Assembly: GCA_963678275.1 (NCBI GenBank)
Contig: OY782765.1
Span: 372,001 to 436,000 of the forward strand
Source of the DNA: G963677445 sp963678275
Lineage (GTDB): Bacteria; Bacteroidota; Ignavibacteria; Ignavibacteriales; Melioribacteraceae
Direction of reading: 5' to 3'
DNA length: 64,000 nucleotides
A program made the position numbers and the translations under genes. Below, one piece after another: positions 41,628-50,996 of this stretch; position 1 is the first letter of the stretch, and each line of letters starts with the position of its first letter. The notes below the pieces were generated by a model. That model searched no databases and was not told the origin of the DNA. It saw nothing but the letters and a program-made list of their open reading frames with translations.

Positions 41628-44492
41628 ATGAAAAAGACTTTATTTTATCTGATAATTATTACAAACATCCTGGTTGCTCAGCAATCATCTCTCTGGGATC
41701 ATGTCCCTGATGATATCAGGGAAACCAAAGCTTTTAAAAGATATGAGAATTTTTACAGAACCCGGGCGTGGCCGGCGGATTTTATTCCTCAGGATCATTA
41801 TAAGGCTGAAAAACGGAAAGCTGTGGCCAAATATGAAAACAGGGGAAATCCTGAAGGGGGGAACTGGACAAATATCGGTCCGAACGGAATTGTTTCGACC
41901 TGGCCCGAGCATTGGGGAATGAGCAGCGGCAGGGTAAGAGGCATTGCAGTTCATCCTTCCGATCCGCTGATTGTTTATGCGGGCGCCGCGTCCGGAGGAT
42001 TATGGAAAACGACAGATGGCGGTTTGACGTGGATAGACCTTGCAGAAAATTTTGTTTCCCTGAGTTTCGGAGCCATAGAGATAGATCCTTCCAATCCGCA
42101 GATTGTATATGCGGGAAGCGGGGAAGCGGTTGCCGGTGGTTATCCTCTCGCTTATACCGGTGACGGGATTTATAAAACAACCGACGGCGGGGCGAGCTGG
42201 ACAAATATCAATGACGGTTTCGGAGAATATACAATCATTAACGCGGTTGATGTCAGCCCTCATAATTCATCGCGCCTTTTTGCAGCATTCGCGAGAGGTT
42301 ACAGTATGATTGGCAATCCTGACAACCAGGGTATCTGGAAGAGTACTGATGCCGGTTTGAACTGGTACAGAACCCTTGATGTTGAAGAAGCCTTCGATGT
42401 GATGGTTCATCCGGTCAATCCTGATGTTGTTTACGCATCTTCAGGCGGATATTACACAACCGCCGGATTTTATATTTCAACAGATGGAGGTGAAAACTGG
42501 AATAAAATTACCGAAGGCCTTCCATCTTCGGCAAGTATTGGAAGAATGCAGATTGGTATCGCTCAATCTGATCCCGATATTCTTTATCTTTATATCAGAA
42601 CAAACCTGAGTCCCTCAAGCCTGAGATCGAAAGTTTATAAATCGACAGATGGAGGATATAGCTGGAATCATATTTCTGAGGATACTCCGCTTGGCGGATC
42701 TTATAATGGCTCAAGCTGGAATGACCAGGGGACTTATGATCTTTGTATTGGTGTTTCTCCAGCCGATCCAAATTATGTTCTTGTCGGCAATGTGGAAATC
42801 CATAAAACGAGGAATGGATCAGATTTTTCTCCTTTAAGAAATCCAAACGGTCCTTACGGAGGAAACAGCGCCTGGGACAGTCCTATGCATGTAGATTATC
42901 ATAAAATTGTTTTTTCCCCCTCCGATCCGGATTATATCTATGTCGGTTCAGACGGAGGGCTTTTTGTTTCAACCGATGGAGGTACAAATTGGGAGAGCAG
43001 AAATGAAGGACTTCGTACAATACAATATTACAGACTCAGTTCTTCTCCCGCGGATATAAATACCTATATAGGAGGGGCTCAGGATAACGGCAACTTTGGC
43101 ACAGAGAACGGACCTGATCAGCCGTGGCTGCTTGCAAGTACCGGTGATGGAATGGAAAACTTTTTTGACAGGGACAGCCCGACCACGATGTTTTTCATGA
43201 GCACTCAGAATGGTAATCTGATAAGATTCGAAAATTACCAGACTACCGGCATTTCTCCCTCTTATTCAAGCAACACATACTGGACAACTCCCTTTTTCAT
43301 GCATCCTGTGAATAACGACTGGATATATGTGGCAAGCCAGAGATTGTGGAGGAGCACAAATAAAGGGGATGACTGGGAAGCGGTAAGTGATATTTTTGCT
43401 TCATCTGCCATAACGACTGTATCGCAAAATCCATCCTATCCGGACATGATGATTTGCGCCAGCGGAGGATTTTATATTACTGATGTTCCGGTTTATATCT
43501 CTGAAGACGGAGGAATAAACTGGAGAAATGTTTCACAAAATATTCCTGGACCAAAAAGACAGATTCCCCGTGTCGTCGCTCATCCGGTGGAAGAAAATAC
43601 AGTTTATGTGGTCAGAAGTGGTTTTGGTTCGGGAAAAATATATGAATCAACCAATATGGGGCAAAGTTGGCAGGATATTTCATCAGACCTGCCGGATGTT
43701 CCTTATAATGATCTTTTTATCGATCCTGTGAATCCGGACTGGATGTTCATGGGAGGTGACCTGGGAGTCTACCATACGCAGGACCGGGGTCAAAGCTGGG
43801 TAAGAAGCGGAACAGGTATGCCTTTTACAGCCGTGCACGATTTCAGCTATTATGACGGACCCGGAGGAAGGAAACTGAGAGCGGCGACTCATGGCCGTTC
43901 GGCTTACGAAATTGCCCTCGACGAGGTTGTGCCGGTTGAACTGATCAATTTTTCAGCCCGAGCCTCAGGTAAGAGTGTTGAACTTAACTGGACAACCGCC
44001 ACCGAACTTAATAATTTTGGATTTGAAGTTGAAAGAAAATACATTTCCACAGAATGGAGCGCTATTGGTTTTATCAGGGGACATGGTACTACATCCCGGA
44101 TAAATCACTATTCTTTTATTGATGATAATGTGAGCGGCAAAATTTGCTACCGTATTAAGCAGATAGATTTTGATGGCAATTTTGAATATTCCTCTGTCAG
44201 CGAAGTTACTGTTTCTGAACCGTCCGAATTCCAACTGATTCAGAATTATCCAAACCCCTTCAATCCCTCTACAAGGATAATGTTCAGTTTGGGCAGCGAA
44301 AGTTCTGTCAGATTATCAGTCTTTAATGTTCTTGGTGAAGAAATTGATATTCTGATCAATAAAAAAATGATGGAAGGATTCCATGAAGTTATATGGAATG
44401 GTAAAAACCAGCCTTCCGGAATATATTTCTGCAAACTTGCATGTGAAGGTCAGCGCAAAGTAATGGTGAAAAAGATGATACTGCAAAAATAA
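41628..44492 (+). CDS. Secreted sortilin/BNR-type propeller protein with T9SS sorting domain
   Basis: 954 aa with RBS AGGAG and a signal peptide (1-17). Dense 'KTTDGGxxW' and 'xxxPSDPxxVYAG' repeats (about 80-760, for example 'LWKTTDGGLTWIDL' and 'IAVHPSDPLIVYAG') predict two propellers like those of GH74-type and sortilin-like proteins. I cannot assign glycosidase activity. Next is the common pre-sorting module 'VELINFSARASGKSVELNW' (about 775-865), then the sorting domain ('NYPNPFNPSTRIMFSL', end 'KKMILQK'). It is likely attached to or released at the cell surface. No partner gene is adjacent on the same strand. Confidence 0.88.
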   Translation: MKKTLFYLIIITNILVAQQSSLWDHVPDDIRETKAFKRYENFYRTRAWPADFIPQDHYKAEKRKAVAKYENRGNPEGGNWTNIGPNGIVSTWPEHWGMSSGRVRGIAVHPSDPLIVYAGAASGGLWKTTDGGLTWIDLAENFVSLSFGAIEIDPSNPQIVYAGSGEAVAGGYPLAYTGDGIYKTTDGGASWTNINDGFGEYTIINAVDVSPHNSSRLFAAFARGYSMIGNPDNQGIWKSTDAGLNWYRTLDVEEAFDVMVHPVNPDVVYASSGGYYTTAGFYISTDGGENWNKITEGLPSSASIGRMQIGIAQSDPDILYLYIRTNLSPSSLRSKVYKSTDGGYSWNHISEDTPLGGSYNGSSWNDQGTYDLCIGVSPADPNYVLVGNVEIHKTRNGSDFSPLRNPNGPYGGNSAWDSPMHVDYHKIVFSPSDPDYIYVGSDGGLFVSTDGGTNWESRNEGLRTIQYYRLSSSPADINTYIGGAQDNGNFGTENGPDQPWLLASTGDGMENFFDRDSPTTMFFMSTQNGNLIRFENYQTTGISPSYSSNTYWTTPFFMHPVNNDWIYVASQRLWRSTNKGDDWEAVSDIFASSAITTVSQNPSYPDMMICASGGFYITDVPVYISEDGGINWRNVSQNIPGPKRQIPRVVAHPVEENTVYVVRSGFGSGKIYESTNMGQSWQDISSDLPDVPYNDLFIDPVNPDWMFMGGDLGVYHTQDRGQSWVRSGTGMPFTAVHDFSYYDGPGGRKLRAATHGRSAYEIALDEVVPVELINFSARASGKSVELNWTTATELNNFGFEVERKYISTEWSAIGFIRGHGTTSRINHYSFIDDNVSGKICYRIKQIDFDGNFEYSSVSEVTVSEPSEFQLIQNYPNPFNPSTRIMFSLGSESSVRLSVFNVLGEEIDILINKKMMEGFHEVIWNGKNQPSGIYFCKLACEGQRKVMVKKMILQK

Positions 44493-44497
44493 TGCGG

Positions 44498-44514
44498 GGC
44501 TCCCTGACGGAGCC
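44498..44514 (+). terminator. Possible terminator hairpin
   Basis: GGCTCC-CTGAC-GGAGCC directly follows the stop codon, with an outer GCGGG/CCCGC pairing. It lacks a clean T-run. The loop word 'TCCCTGACGG' also occurs beside the IS at 13420, so it may instead be a repeat scrap. Confidence 0.4.
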
Positions 44515-45044
44515 TTATCCCGCTTGATTCGCGTTCAATTTATTTTTCTGATAAAATAGACTGTATTTAATCTCAAATATTATTTCGCATTTTCGATAAT
44601 ATATTATATTGGGAAATAGCAATGCGCTGTTGATCTTTAAACCGGGATAAAAAAGAATGCCGTAATAATCTTTCCCGGTTAATTTGAATGTGAAATTTCC
44701 ATTGCTATCGAACAATTATGAATATTGATAAGTTTTCCCTACAGATATTTTAAGGAACCGGAAGAATACTAATATTGCCCCGCTTTTCAATATTTTGTTC
44801 TATATTGCAGTAAGTTTACGGATGTAACCGCTAATTACTTGACATTAACGGAATATCATTAGTAACTTTATTTTTTAAGCCGCCCTGTTTCCGGCGGGAT
44901 GTTATGCCGCTAAATAAAATATGATCTGATATCATTATAATATGCGTTGGTTGAAAAGAAATATCTATAAGGAACATGAATAGTATATTATCAGGAAAAA
45001 ATATTTTATTGTCTGGAAATTAATATTTTTAATTACGAGTTTTG
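44515..45044. other. Long gene-free region before the TPR/PAS kinase
   Basis: AT-rich, about 530 bp. A TTGACA box at 44839 and a short hairpin (CCGCC-CTGTTTCC-GGCGG, near 44882-44900) are visible, but I cannot tie them to a proven promoter or leader. A minus-strand 66-codon frame here has no RBS or recognisable content and is not called. Confidence 0.5.
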
Positions 45045-48000
45045 ATGAAAATAATTTATACAGCTTTATTATTTATATTACTGCTTCTTAATGAGGTAGT
45101 CTTCTGCCAGGATACACCGGTAACAAGGGGCCCTGATGAAATAAATATCAGTGAGTTGATAAATGAGGCAAAAGAATACCATCATACTAATCCGTCCCAA
45201 AGTATAAAACTTATAAATGATGCTTTGCTAAAAGCGAGGGAATATGGCGATTCTCTTCTGGTGGCAGTTATTTTGAACAAGCTGGCTCTTTACCAGTTGA
45301 GGATATATCAAAATGCCGGGGCTGTAAGCACCGCGAAAGAAGCGCTGGAAATAACATCGAGGAACCGGCTCTATGAAGAACAGGCCGTTGCTTATAACAG
45401 GCTGGGATCGGCTTACCTGAATATGAATATTTTTGAGACATCGGCAAAATATTATATAGAAGGCTTAAGGGTGAGTGAAAAAGCCGCCTACCGGCAGGGA
45501 GAAGCGCTATCCCTTTTTAATCTCGGTTCACTAAACTTTTATATGAAAGATTACAGCAGGGCTCTCGATTACGCGTTCCGTTCTCTCGAGATGAGAGAGG
45601 ATTTGAATGATGATGAAGGGATGATGGAATCGCTCAACAGCCTGGGTAATATTTATAAAGACCTTGGTGAATATGAAAAAGCTTTGAATTATTATGAACA
45701 GGCTTTATGGCTGGCTGAAAAAAATGATGATAAATACCAGATAGCCAAACTCAGGAGTAATATAGCAAATAACCAGAACCAGATGGAGTATTATTCCGAA
45801 AGCCTTGTCAATGCCTCGAAAGCTGTTATGATAGCAGGTGAACTGGGAGTGAAACCGCTGGAAGCCTATTGCTACCTGATAAAGGGGGAAGCCTTAACAG
45901 GACTCAAAGATTTTGATGAAGCAAAAAATAATATTTTTAAGTGTATAGAATACGCCGGGAAGACAAGAAATAATTTGTTCCTGCAATGGTCATACAAAGC
46001 TTTAGCCAGGATGTATGAGTTGAAAGGGGACCTGGCCGCATCACTGAAAAATTTTAAACTTGTAAGGGATTATACCGATTCACTTCATTCCACCGAGCGT
46101 GACGCGCGGATTGCCGAATGGGAGACTATATATGAAACGGAAAAGAAAGCGAGAGAAAATGAATATCTTAAAAAACAGAACCAGCTAAAAGAGGATACGA
46201 TATTCGGGCAGCGCCTTCTGGCGGTCGCTTCTGTCGTAATGATAATCGCGCTTGTCATCTTCACTATTTTCCTTATAAGAATGAATAAAAAACATAGTGA
46301 AAGCCGGAGAATACTAACTGAGAAAAAAAATGAAATTGAAGAAAAAAATCGGATTCTTAAAGAACGGACCACAAAAATATTCCGGCAGAATATTGAAATT
46401 AATGACCAGAGTCAGAAACTTGAAGAGAGCCTGGAAGCTCTAAGGGTTAGTGAAGAAAGATTCAGAACTCTTGTGGAGAATTCTCCGGTATTGATTGTAA
46501 GATATGATAGCCGGTGCCGGCATATTTATATCAGTCCGAACCTGAAGCAGATAACAGGAATCGGTGAACAGGAGATATTATCAAAAAGACCATCTGAAAT
46601 AAAATATTTTCAGGATAACCCCGGTTTTTGGGAAAGAAATATTCAGCGCGTAATTCAGACAGGTAAACCATTTTCTTCCGAGGTGTCATTCGCGGCGAGA
46701 AAAGGAAGGATACACCTGAGCTGGAACCTGGCTCCTGAATTTGATATTCACGGCCTGCCGGAAACAGCAATAGGAATATTGATTGATATTACCGAGAAAA
46801 GAACAGCGGAAGATCAGTTGAGAAAACTTGGCAGAGCGGTGGACTGCAGTTCAGCTTCAATTATTATTACAAATGACCTGGCCGAAATTGAGTATGTGAA
46901 CAGCCGGTTCACTGAAATCACAGGTTATACAAAAGAAGAAGTATTGGGCAAAAATCCGAATATTCTTAAGCCGCCATTTAAACCTTCGCTCGACTATAAG
47001 GACTTATGGGAAACAATTACCGCGGGGAATGTATGGAACGGTGAATTTCATAATATAAGGAAAGATGGCACTTATTTCTGGGAGCTGGTATCTATCTCTC
47101 CGGTATTTGACAAAACCGGAAAAATAACACATTATGTCGCGGTTAAGGATGAAATAACCGAAAGAAAAAGAATGGAAGAGGAGTTAAAAGAAAACAGGCT
47201 GCTCTTAAGAACAATTATTGACACTTCACCATTCCTGATCGCATGCATTGATTCGGAAGGGAGATATATAATAACTAATAAAAAGTATGCCGAATTTCAT
47301 ACAAGGAGTATTGGTGAGATTGAGGGAAATAATATGAAGAATATTCTTCCTTCCTCCTTTTATCCAAAACACCTTATGCTTCTCGGGGAAAGTATAAAAG
47401 GAAAAACAGTTCCTTTTAATGATGTTTATCTGCCCTCTTCAGGAATGCCTCTCTATACTTACGGGCTTTACACACCATACCTGGATAAAAATGATGATAT
47501 TTCGGGAGTTGTGGTTGTGGCGGCAGATATTACAAAACTGAAACGAACAGAAAGCGCTCTGAAAGTTTCGGAGCAGAAACTTAAGGAAGCCAACGCGACA
47601 AAAGATAAATTTTTCTCCATTATCGCTCATGACCTTAAAAATCCCTTTATGACAATAATTGGTTTTTCAGAAATTCTTGCCGATGACTATGAATTGTTGA
47701 AGGAGAAGGAGAAAAAACAATATATTGAAAATATAAATCTCGCGGCCAATACGACATTCAGATTGCTTGAAAACCTGCTGCAGTGGAGCAGAAGCCAGAG
47801 AGGGAAGATAAAATACAAAAAAGAAAAGTATGATCTTTATCAGATTGTAAATGATAATATTACACTAATGGAGATGAATGCCTCTAAAAAAAGTATTAAG
47901 ATTGAGTCGGAAATTGAGGCGAATACTTTAGTTAACGCCGATTATAATTCACTCAATACAATTGTTAGAAACCTGATATCGAACGCGGTTAAATTTACGA

Positions 48001-48278
48001 AGAAAGGTGGCGGCATTATTGTCTCTTCCGAACCAAGGGGTAATATGGTCGAGGTATCGGTTAAAGATGACGGGATTGGTATGAGTGAAGAGACTCTAAA
48101 GAAACTCTTCAGAATAGATGAATCGGTTTCGAGAGAGGGAACCGCCAGTGAAAAGGGAACCGGACTTGGTTTAATTATATGTAAAGAATTTATTGAGCAT
48201 AATGGCGGTAAAATCTGGGTTGAAAGTGAACCGGATAAGGGAACGACTTTTTATTTTACACTTCAAAGATTTAAATAA
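45045..48278 (+). CDS. TPR/PAS sensor histidine kinase
   Basis: 1077 aa from ATG 45045 (a TTG codon just before it is ignored). Signal peptide (1-21), then a run of TPR repeats (about 40-350, 'GNIYKDLGEYEKALNYYEQAL'), a coiled coil, one membrane segment (about 390-413), a second coiled coil, three PAS/PAC domains (about 470-590, 595-715 and 720-845), HisKA with 'FFSIIAHDLKNPFMTIIGF' (His862), and HATPase_c ('KDDGIGMSEE', 'GTGLGLIICKEFIEHNGG'). The TPR region would sit in the periplasm. No response regulator is adjacent; the next gene is a carrier 54 bp downstream, so the kinase is an orphan here. Confidence 0.93.
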   Translation: MKIIYTALLFILLLLNEVVFCQDTPVTRGPDEINISELINEAKEYHHTNPSQSIKLINDALLKAREYGDSLLVAVILNKLALYQLRIYQNAGAVSTAKEALEITSRNRLYEEQAVAYNRLGSAYLNMNIFETSAKYYIEGLRVSEKAAYRQGEALSLFNLGSLNFYMKDYSRALDYAFRSLEMREDLNDDEGMMESLNSLGNIYKDLGEYEKALNYYEQALWLAEKNDDKYQIAKLRSNIANNQNQMEYYSESLVNASKAVMIAGELGVKPLEAYCYLIKGEALTGLKDFDEAKNNIFKCIEYAGKTRNNLFLQWSYKALARMYELKGDLAASLKNFKLVRDYTDSLHSTERDARIAEWETIYETEKKARENEYLKKQNQLKEDTIFGQRLLAVASVVMIIALVIFTIFLIRMNKKHSESRRILTEKKNEIEEKNRILKERTTKIFRQNIEINDQSQKLEESLEALRVSEERFRTLVENSPVLIVRYDSRCRHIYISPNLKQITGIGEQEILSKRPSEIKYFQDNPGFWERNIQRVIQTGKPFSSEVSFAARKGRIHLSWNLAPEFDIHGLPETAIGILIDITEKRTAEDQLRKLGRAVDCSSASIIITNDLAEIEYVNSRFTEITGYTKEEVLGKNPNILKPPFKPSLDYKDLWETITAGNVWNGEFHNIRKDGTYFWELVSISPVFDKTGKITHYVAVKDEITERKRMEEELKENRLLLRTIIDTSPFLIACIDSEGRYIITNKKYAEFHTRSIGEIEGNNMKNILPSSFYPKHLMLLGESIKGKTVPFNDVYLPSSGMPLYTYGLYTPYLDKNDDISGVVVVAADITKLKRTESALKVSEQKLKEANATKDKFFSIIAHDLKNPFMTIIGFSEILADDYELLKEKEKKQYIENINLAANTTFRLLENLLQWSRSQRGKIKYKKEKYDLYQIVNDNITLMEMNASKKSIKIESEIEANTLVNADYNSLNTIVRNLISNAVKFTKKGGGIIVSSEPRGNMVEVSVKDDGIGMSEETLKKLFRIDESVSREGTASEKGTGLGLIICKEFIEHNGGKIWVESEPDKGTTFYFTLQRFK

Positions 48279-48331
48279 TTCAAATAACAGGTAAAAATAC
48301 CTCCACGCAAAAAGGGAAGGATTGTGTCTGA

Positions 48332-49729
48332 ATGAAGATTACAAATTTTAAGCTGCCCAATACACATACAATAATGTTTGGTCTGATTATTTTTTCTGCT
48401 TTGCTGACCTGGATAATACCTTCAGGAGAATTTGAAAGAATTGAAGTAGATGGCAGGATTCTGGTAGAAAATGAATCATATCAATCCGTTGAAAAAAATC
48501 CGCAGGGTATAGGGGGAATTCTTACAGCGCCGATAAAAGGTTTTATAGATTCGGCCTCAATTATAGGTTTTGTGCTTATCGTCGGGGGGGCTTTCGGAGT
48601 TTTTCAAAGGACCAAAGCGGTGGATTCCGCCATCCGCTCAATCGCGGCGGCGCATAAAAAATATAATTTTATACGTCTTCTGCTGATTCCAATATTCATG
48701 ACTATATTTTCTCTCGGGGGGGCGATATTCGGGATGAGCGAAGAGGTTATTCCATTTATTCTCTTTTTTGTTCCCATGTCCATTTTACTCGGTTATGACA
48801 CAATTACCGGAGTAGCTATTCCATTTATCGGAGCGGGGGCAGGTTTTGCGGGCGCTTTTATTAATCCTTTTACCCTGGGAATAGCGCAGGGAATTGCGGG
48901 ACTTGAAATTCTTTCGGGAATGGGTTACAGAATTATTGTCTGGTTTGTAATTACAGCGGCGGCGATAATATATGTTATGCGATATGCGGCAAAAATTAGA
49001 AAAGATAAAAATAATAGTCCCATTCCGGGAATTGATAATGAGTGGAGAAAGAAAAACCTTAATGATAATGATGATAATCAACACAAACTTGAATCGAGAC
49101 ATAAGTTTGTTCTAGCAGCTTTTTTTGCCGGATTAATTGTTATGGTTTTCGGAGTATTAAATTATGGGTGGTTCATTGAAGAAATTTGCGCTGTATTTCT
49201 TATAACCGGAATAATTGTGGGGATCATTGGCAAACTGAACAGCAAAGAAATTACTGAAGCGTTTATTTCGGGAGCGAAAGATTTGACAGGCACCGCGCTT
49301 ATCATCGCGCTGGCAAAAGGTATCAAAATTGTGGCCGATGAAGGAAGAATAATAGATACTATTTTAAGCTTTCTTTCATCGGGCGTTTCGGAGTTTCATC
49401 CGGTTATTTCGGGGCAGGTTATGTTCTTCGTTCAGTCGTTTCTGAATTTTTTCGTCCCTTCGGGAAGCGGTCAGGCGGCGCTTACTATGCCTGTTATGGC
49501 GCCTTTGGCTGATCTGGTCGGGGTAAGCAGACAGACAGCGGTGCTCGCGTTCCAGTTTGGCGACGGGTTTTCAAATATGATCATTCCTACCTCAGCGGTA
49601 ACTATGGGGATTCTGTCGCTCGCGAAAATACCCTGGGAAAAATGGGCTCTATGGATTCTGCCCCTTCAGGTTATTTTTATCATTCTTAGTATGCTTTTGC
49701 TCATTCCTCCATATTTTATAAATTGGTAA
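48332..49729 (+). CDS. YfcC/DcuC-family C4-dicarboxylate or basic amino-acid carrier
   Basis: 465 aa with about eleven membrane segments and the family pattern 'PNTHTIMFGLIIFSALLTWIIPSGEF' near the N-terminus, 'IFGMSEEVIPF', 'GAGAGFAGAFINPFTLGIAQ', and the late 'FFVPSGSGQAALTMPVMAPLADL'. The family includes anaerobic C4-dicarboxylate carriers and YfcC-type amino-acid/peptide-derived transporters; I cannot choose the substrate. It lies 54 bp after the kinase on the same strand and may be co-transcribed. A repeat island follows. Confidence 0.88.
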   Translation: MKITNFKLPNTHTIMFGLIIFSALLTWIIPSGEFERIEVDGRILVENESYQSVEKNPQGIGGILTAPIKGFIDSASIIGFVLIVGGAFGVFQRTKAVDSAIRSIAAAHKKYNFIRLLLIPIFMTIFSLGGAIFGMSEEVIPFILFFVPMSILLGYDTITGVAIPFIGAGAGFAGAFINPFTLGIAQGIAGLEILSGMGYRIIVWFVITAAAIIYVMRYAAKIRKDKNNSPIPGIDNEWRKKNLNDNDDNQHKLESRHKFVLAAFFAGLIVMVFGVLNYGWFIEEICAVFLITGIIVGIIGKLNSKEITEAFISGAKDLTGTALIIALAKGIKIVADEGRIIDTILSFLSSGVSEFHPVISGQVMFFVQSFLNFFVPSGSGQAALTMPVMAPLADLVGVSRQTAVLAFQFGDGFSNMIIPTSAVTMGILSLAKIPWEKWALWILPLQVIFIILSMLLLIPPYFINW

Positions 49730-49760
49730 CCAATCGGGGGCCGCGCAGAGGAAAGTTTTG

Positions 49761-49880
49761 CCGTAAGGAGTTAAATTCTAAGCAAAATGGCAAGAATTCA
49801 ATTAACAATTAATAATGTACAATGAACAATTAAAAGAGGACCGCGGATTTTTCTGATTACGCGGATTTCGCTGATTATAA
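49761..49880 (+). repeat. Dispersed module R1, copy c
   Basis: Entry 'CCGTAAGGAGTTAAATTC', 'AGCAAAATGGC', five 7-bp units (AATTAAC AATTAAT AATGTAC AATGAAC AATTAAA, 49800-49834), then four 9-bp units (CCGCGGATT TTTCTGATT ACGCGGATT TCGCTGATT, 49841-49876). Same plan as 10460 and 10948. Confidence 0.85.
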
Positions 49881-49926
49881 TGAAAAAAATGTCTGAACCA
49901 TGATTAAAGGATTACATGATTATTTT

Positions 49927-49970
49927 TCGGTATCGGTATCGGTATCGGTATCGGTATCGGTATCGGTATC
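49927..49970. repeat. Hexanucleotide tandem array, (TCGGTA)7
   Basis: Seven exact 6-bp units plus two bases. Confidence 0.97.
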
Positions 49971-50252
49971 AAAATATCAGAGTAAGAGTATGATGAGCGG
50001 GTTGGGTGACGGCGGAGGAGGTATTCATTTTTCCTGAGAGGGGGATTATTCCGTAAGGAGTTAAATTCTAAGCAAAATAGCAAAATATTTGGAGACTATT
50101 TGGATTGTAGCTTTTTCTTAGCTTAACTCTGTCGATCCCATATAAGGATTTTACTCTATGTTTTTGTTCATTACTACCCCATTTGGACGTTCCACAATAA
50201 TGCTGTTTTTCAAAAGCAGATTCGATTCAAAAAAATATTCCCGGTATAACCA

Positions 50253-50294
50253 ATTCGTCATTCGTAATTCGTCATTTGTAATTCGTCATTGGTT
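50253..50294. repeat. Heptanucleotide tandem array, (ATTCGTM)n
   Basis: Six 7-bp units: ATTCGTC ATTCGTA ATTCGTC ATTTGTA ATTCGTC ATTGGTT. Confidence 0.92.
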
Positions 50295-50515
50295 CTGGCT
50301 CTGTCAGCTCAGGAGTTCTGGAATTCAAGAGCCTTATGTTAATTTCCAGAATAAAACATACAAGAGGTCCGGTTATCGTTTCCTATTAACCATATTGACG
50401 GTCAGAGTATAAAGAACAAATTGTGTATAATATAGTGTGACGCCAAGAGAAAGGAAGCGGGCAATAAAACTCAATGAATCAAACCTTCTTCAGGCACAAT
50501 AATATTAAGATATTA

Positions 50516-50986
50516 TCAGGTCAGATTTATCTCCACAAGTTCAAAAAAGTGTTGTTTACCGGTAAAATATTCCTCAATAATATCAAGTGATTTCACCTGG
50601 CCGGGCCAGGCGAAAAGAGAGGCCGCTTCCTGTTTTGTTACCCATTTGAATTCAGAATGTTCATTTGAGATAACCGGGTTCATGTCGTTGCGAACCAGGG
50701 CCGCGAATACCGGAATCAATAATACTGAGTCGGTTTTTGTTGAGTAGAACGAGTTAATATTGGGCACCACCCACAAACGGAGAGGTTTGAGCATGGTTTC
50801 TTCCACTATTTCTCTCATAGCCGTTTCATAGGCTTTTTCACCTTCATTAATGCTCCCGGTGACCATCTGCCAGATATCGGGGAATATTTCCTCTTTGGAG
50901 CGTTTCAATACCAGGAATTCAATTCCTTCCGGTGTTTCCCTGAACAAATGAGCTTCGATCATGCCTTTTTTTTGTTTCATCTTCAT
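50516..50986 (-). CDS. Nudix hydrolase
   Basis: 156 aa with RBS AGGAG. The Nudix box is 'GSINEGEKAYETAMREIVEE' followed by T: it fits G-x5-E-x7-RE-U-x-EE but ends without the usual Gly. The family hydrolyses nucleoside diphosphate-linked compounds; the overall length and 'GFWQ/DIWQMVTGSI'-type lead-in resemble NudB-like dihydroneopterin triphosphate pyrophosphatases, though this is not firm. It begins 10 bp after the stop of the 1157-aa outer-membrane protein gene, so it is the second gene of that transcript. Confidence 0.88.
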   Translation of the reverse strand: MKMKQKKGMIEAHLFRETPEGIEFLVLKRSKEEIFPDIWQMVTGSINEGEKAYETAMREIVEETMLKPLRLWVVPNINSFYSTKTDSVLLIPVFAALVRNDMNPVISNEHSEFKWVTKQEAASLFAWPGQVKSLDIIEEYFTGKQHFFELVEINLT

Positions 50987-50996
50987 TATCTCCTGA

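Larger units (their letters stand above)
49730..50515. other. Second non-coding repeat island
   Basis: 786 bp without a credible gene. It holds module R1 copy c, a 6-bp tandem array and a 7-bp tandem array (listed separately). A truncated second R1 entry lies at 50052-50082 ('CCGTAAGGAGTTAAATTC', 'AGCAAAATAGC'). An 84-codon frame at 50158-50412 runs through the repeats, lacks an RBS and is not called. Confidence 0.75.

Noticed and set aside
44515..44715. 66-codon minus-strand frame
   Set aside because: No RBS or recognisable content; AT-rich intergenic DNA.
50158..50412. 84-codon plus-strand frame
   Set aside because: It runs through the (ATTCGTM) repeat array, has no RBS, and its translation shows no protein-like pattern.
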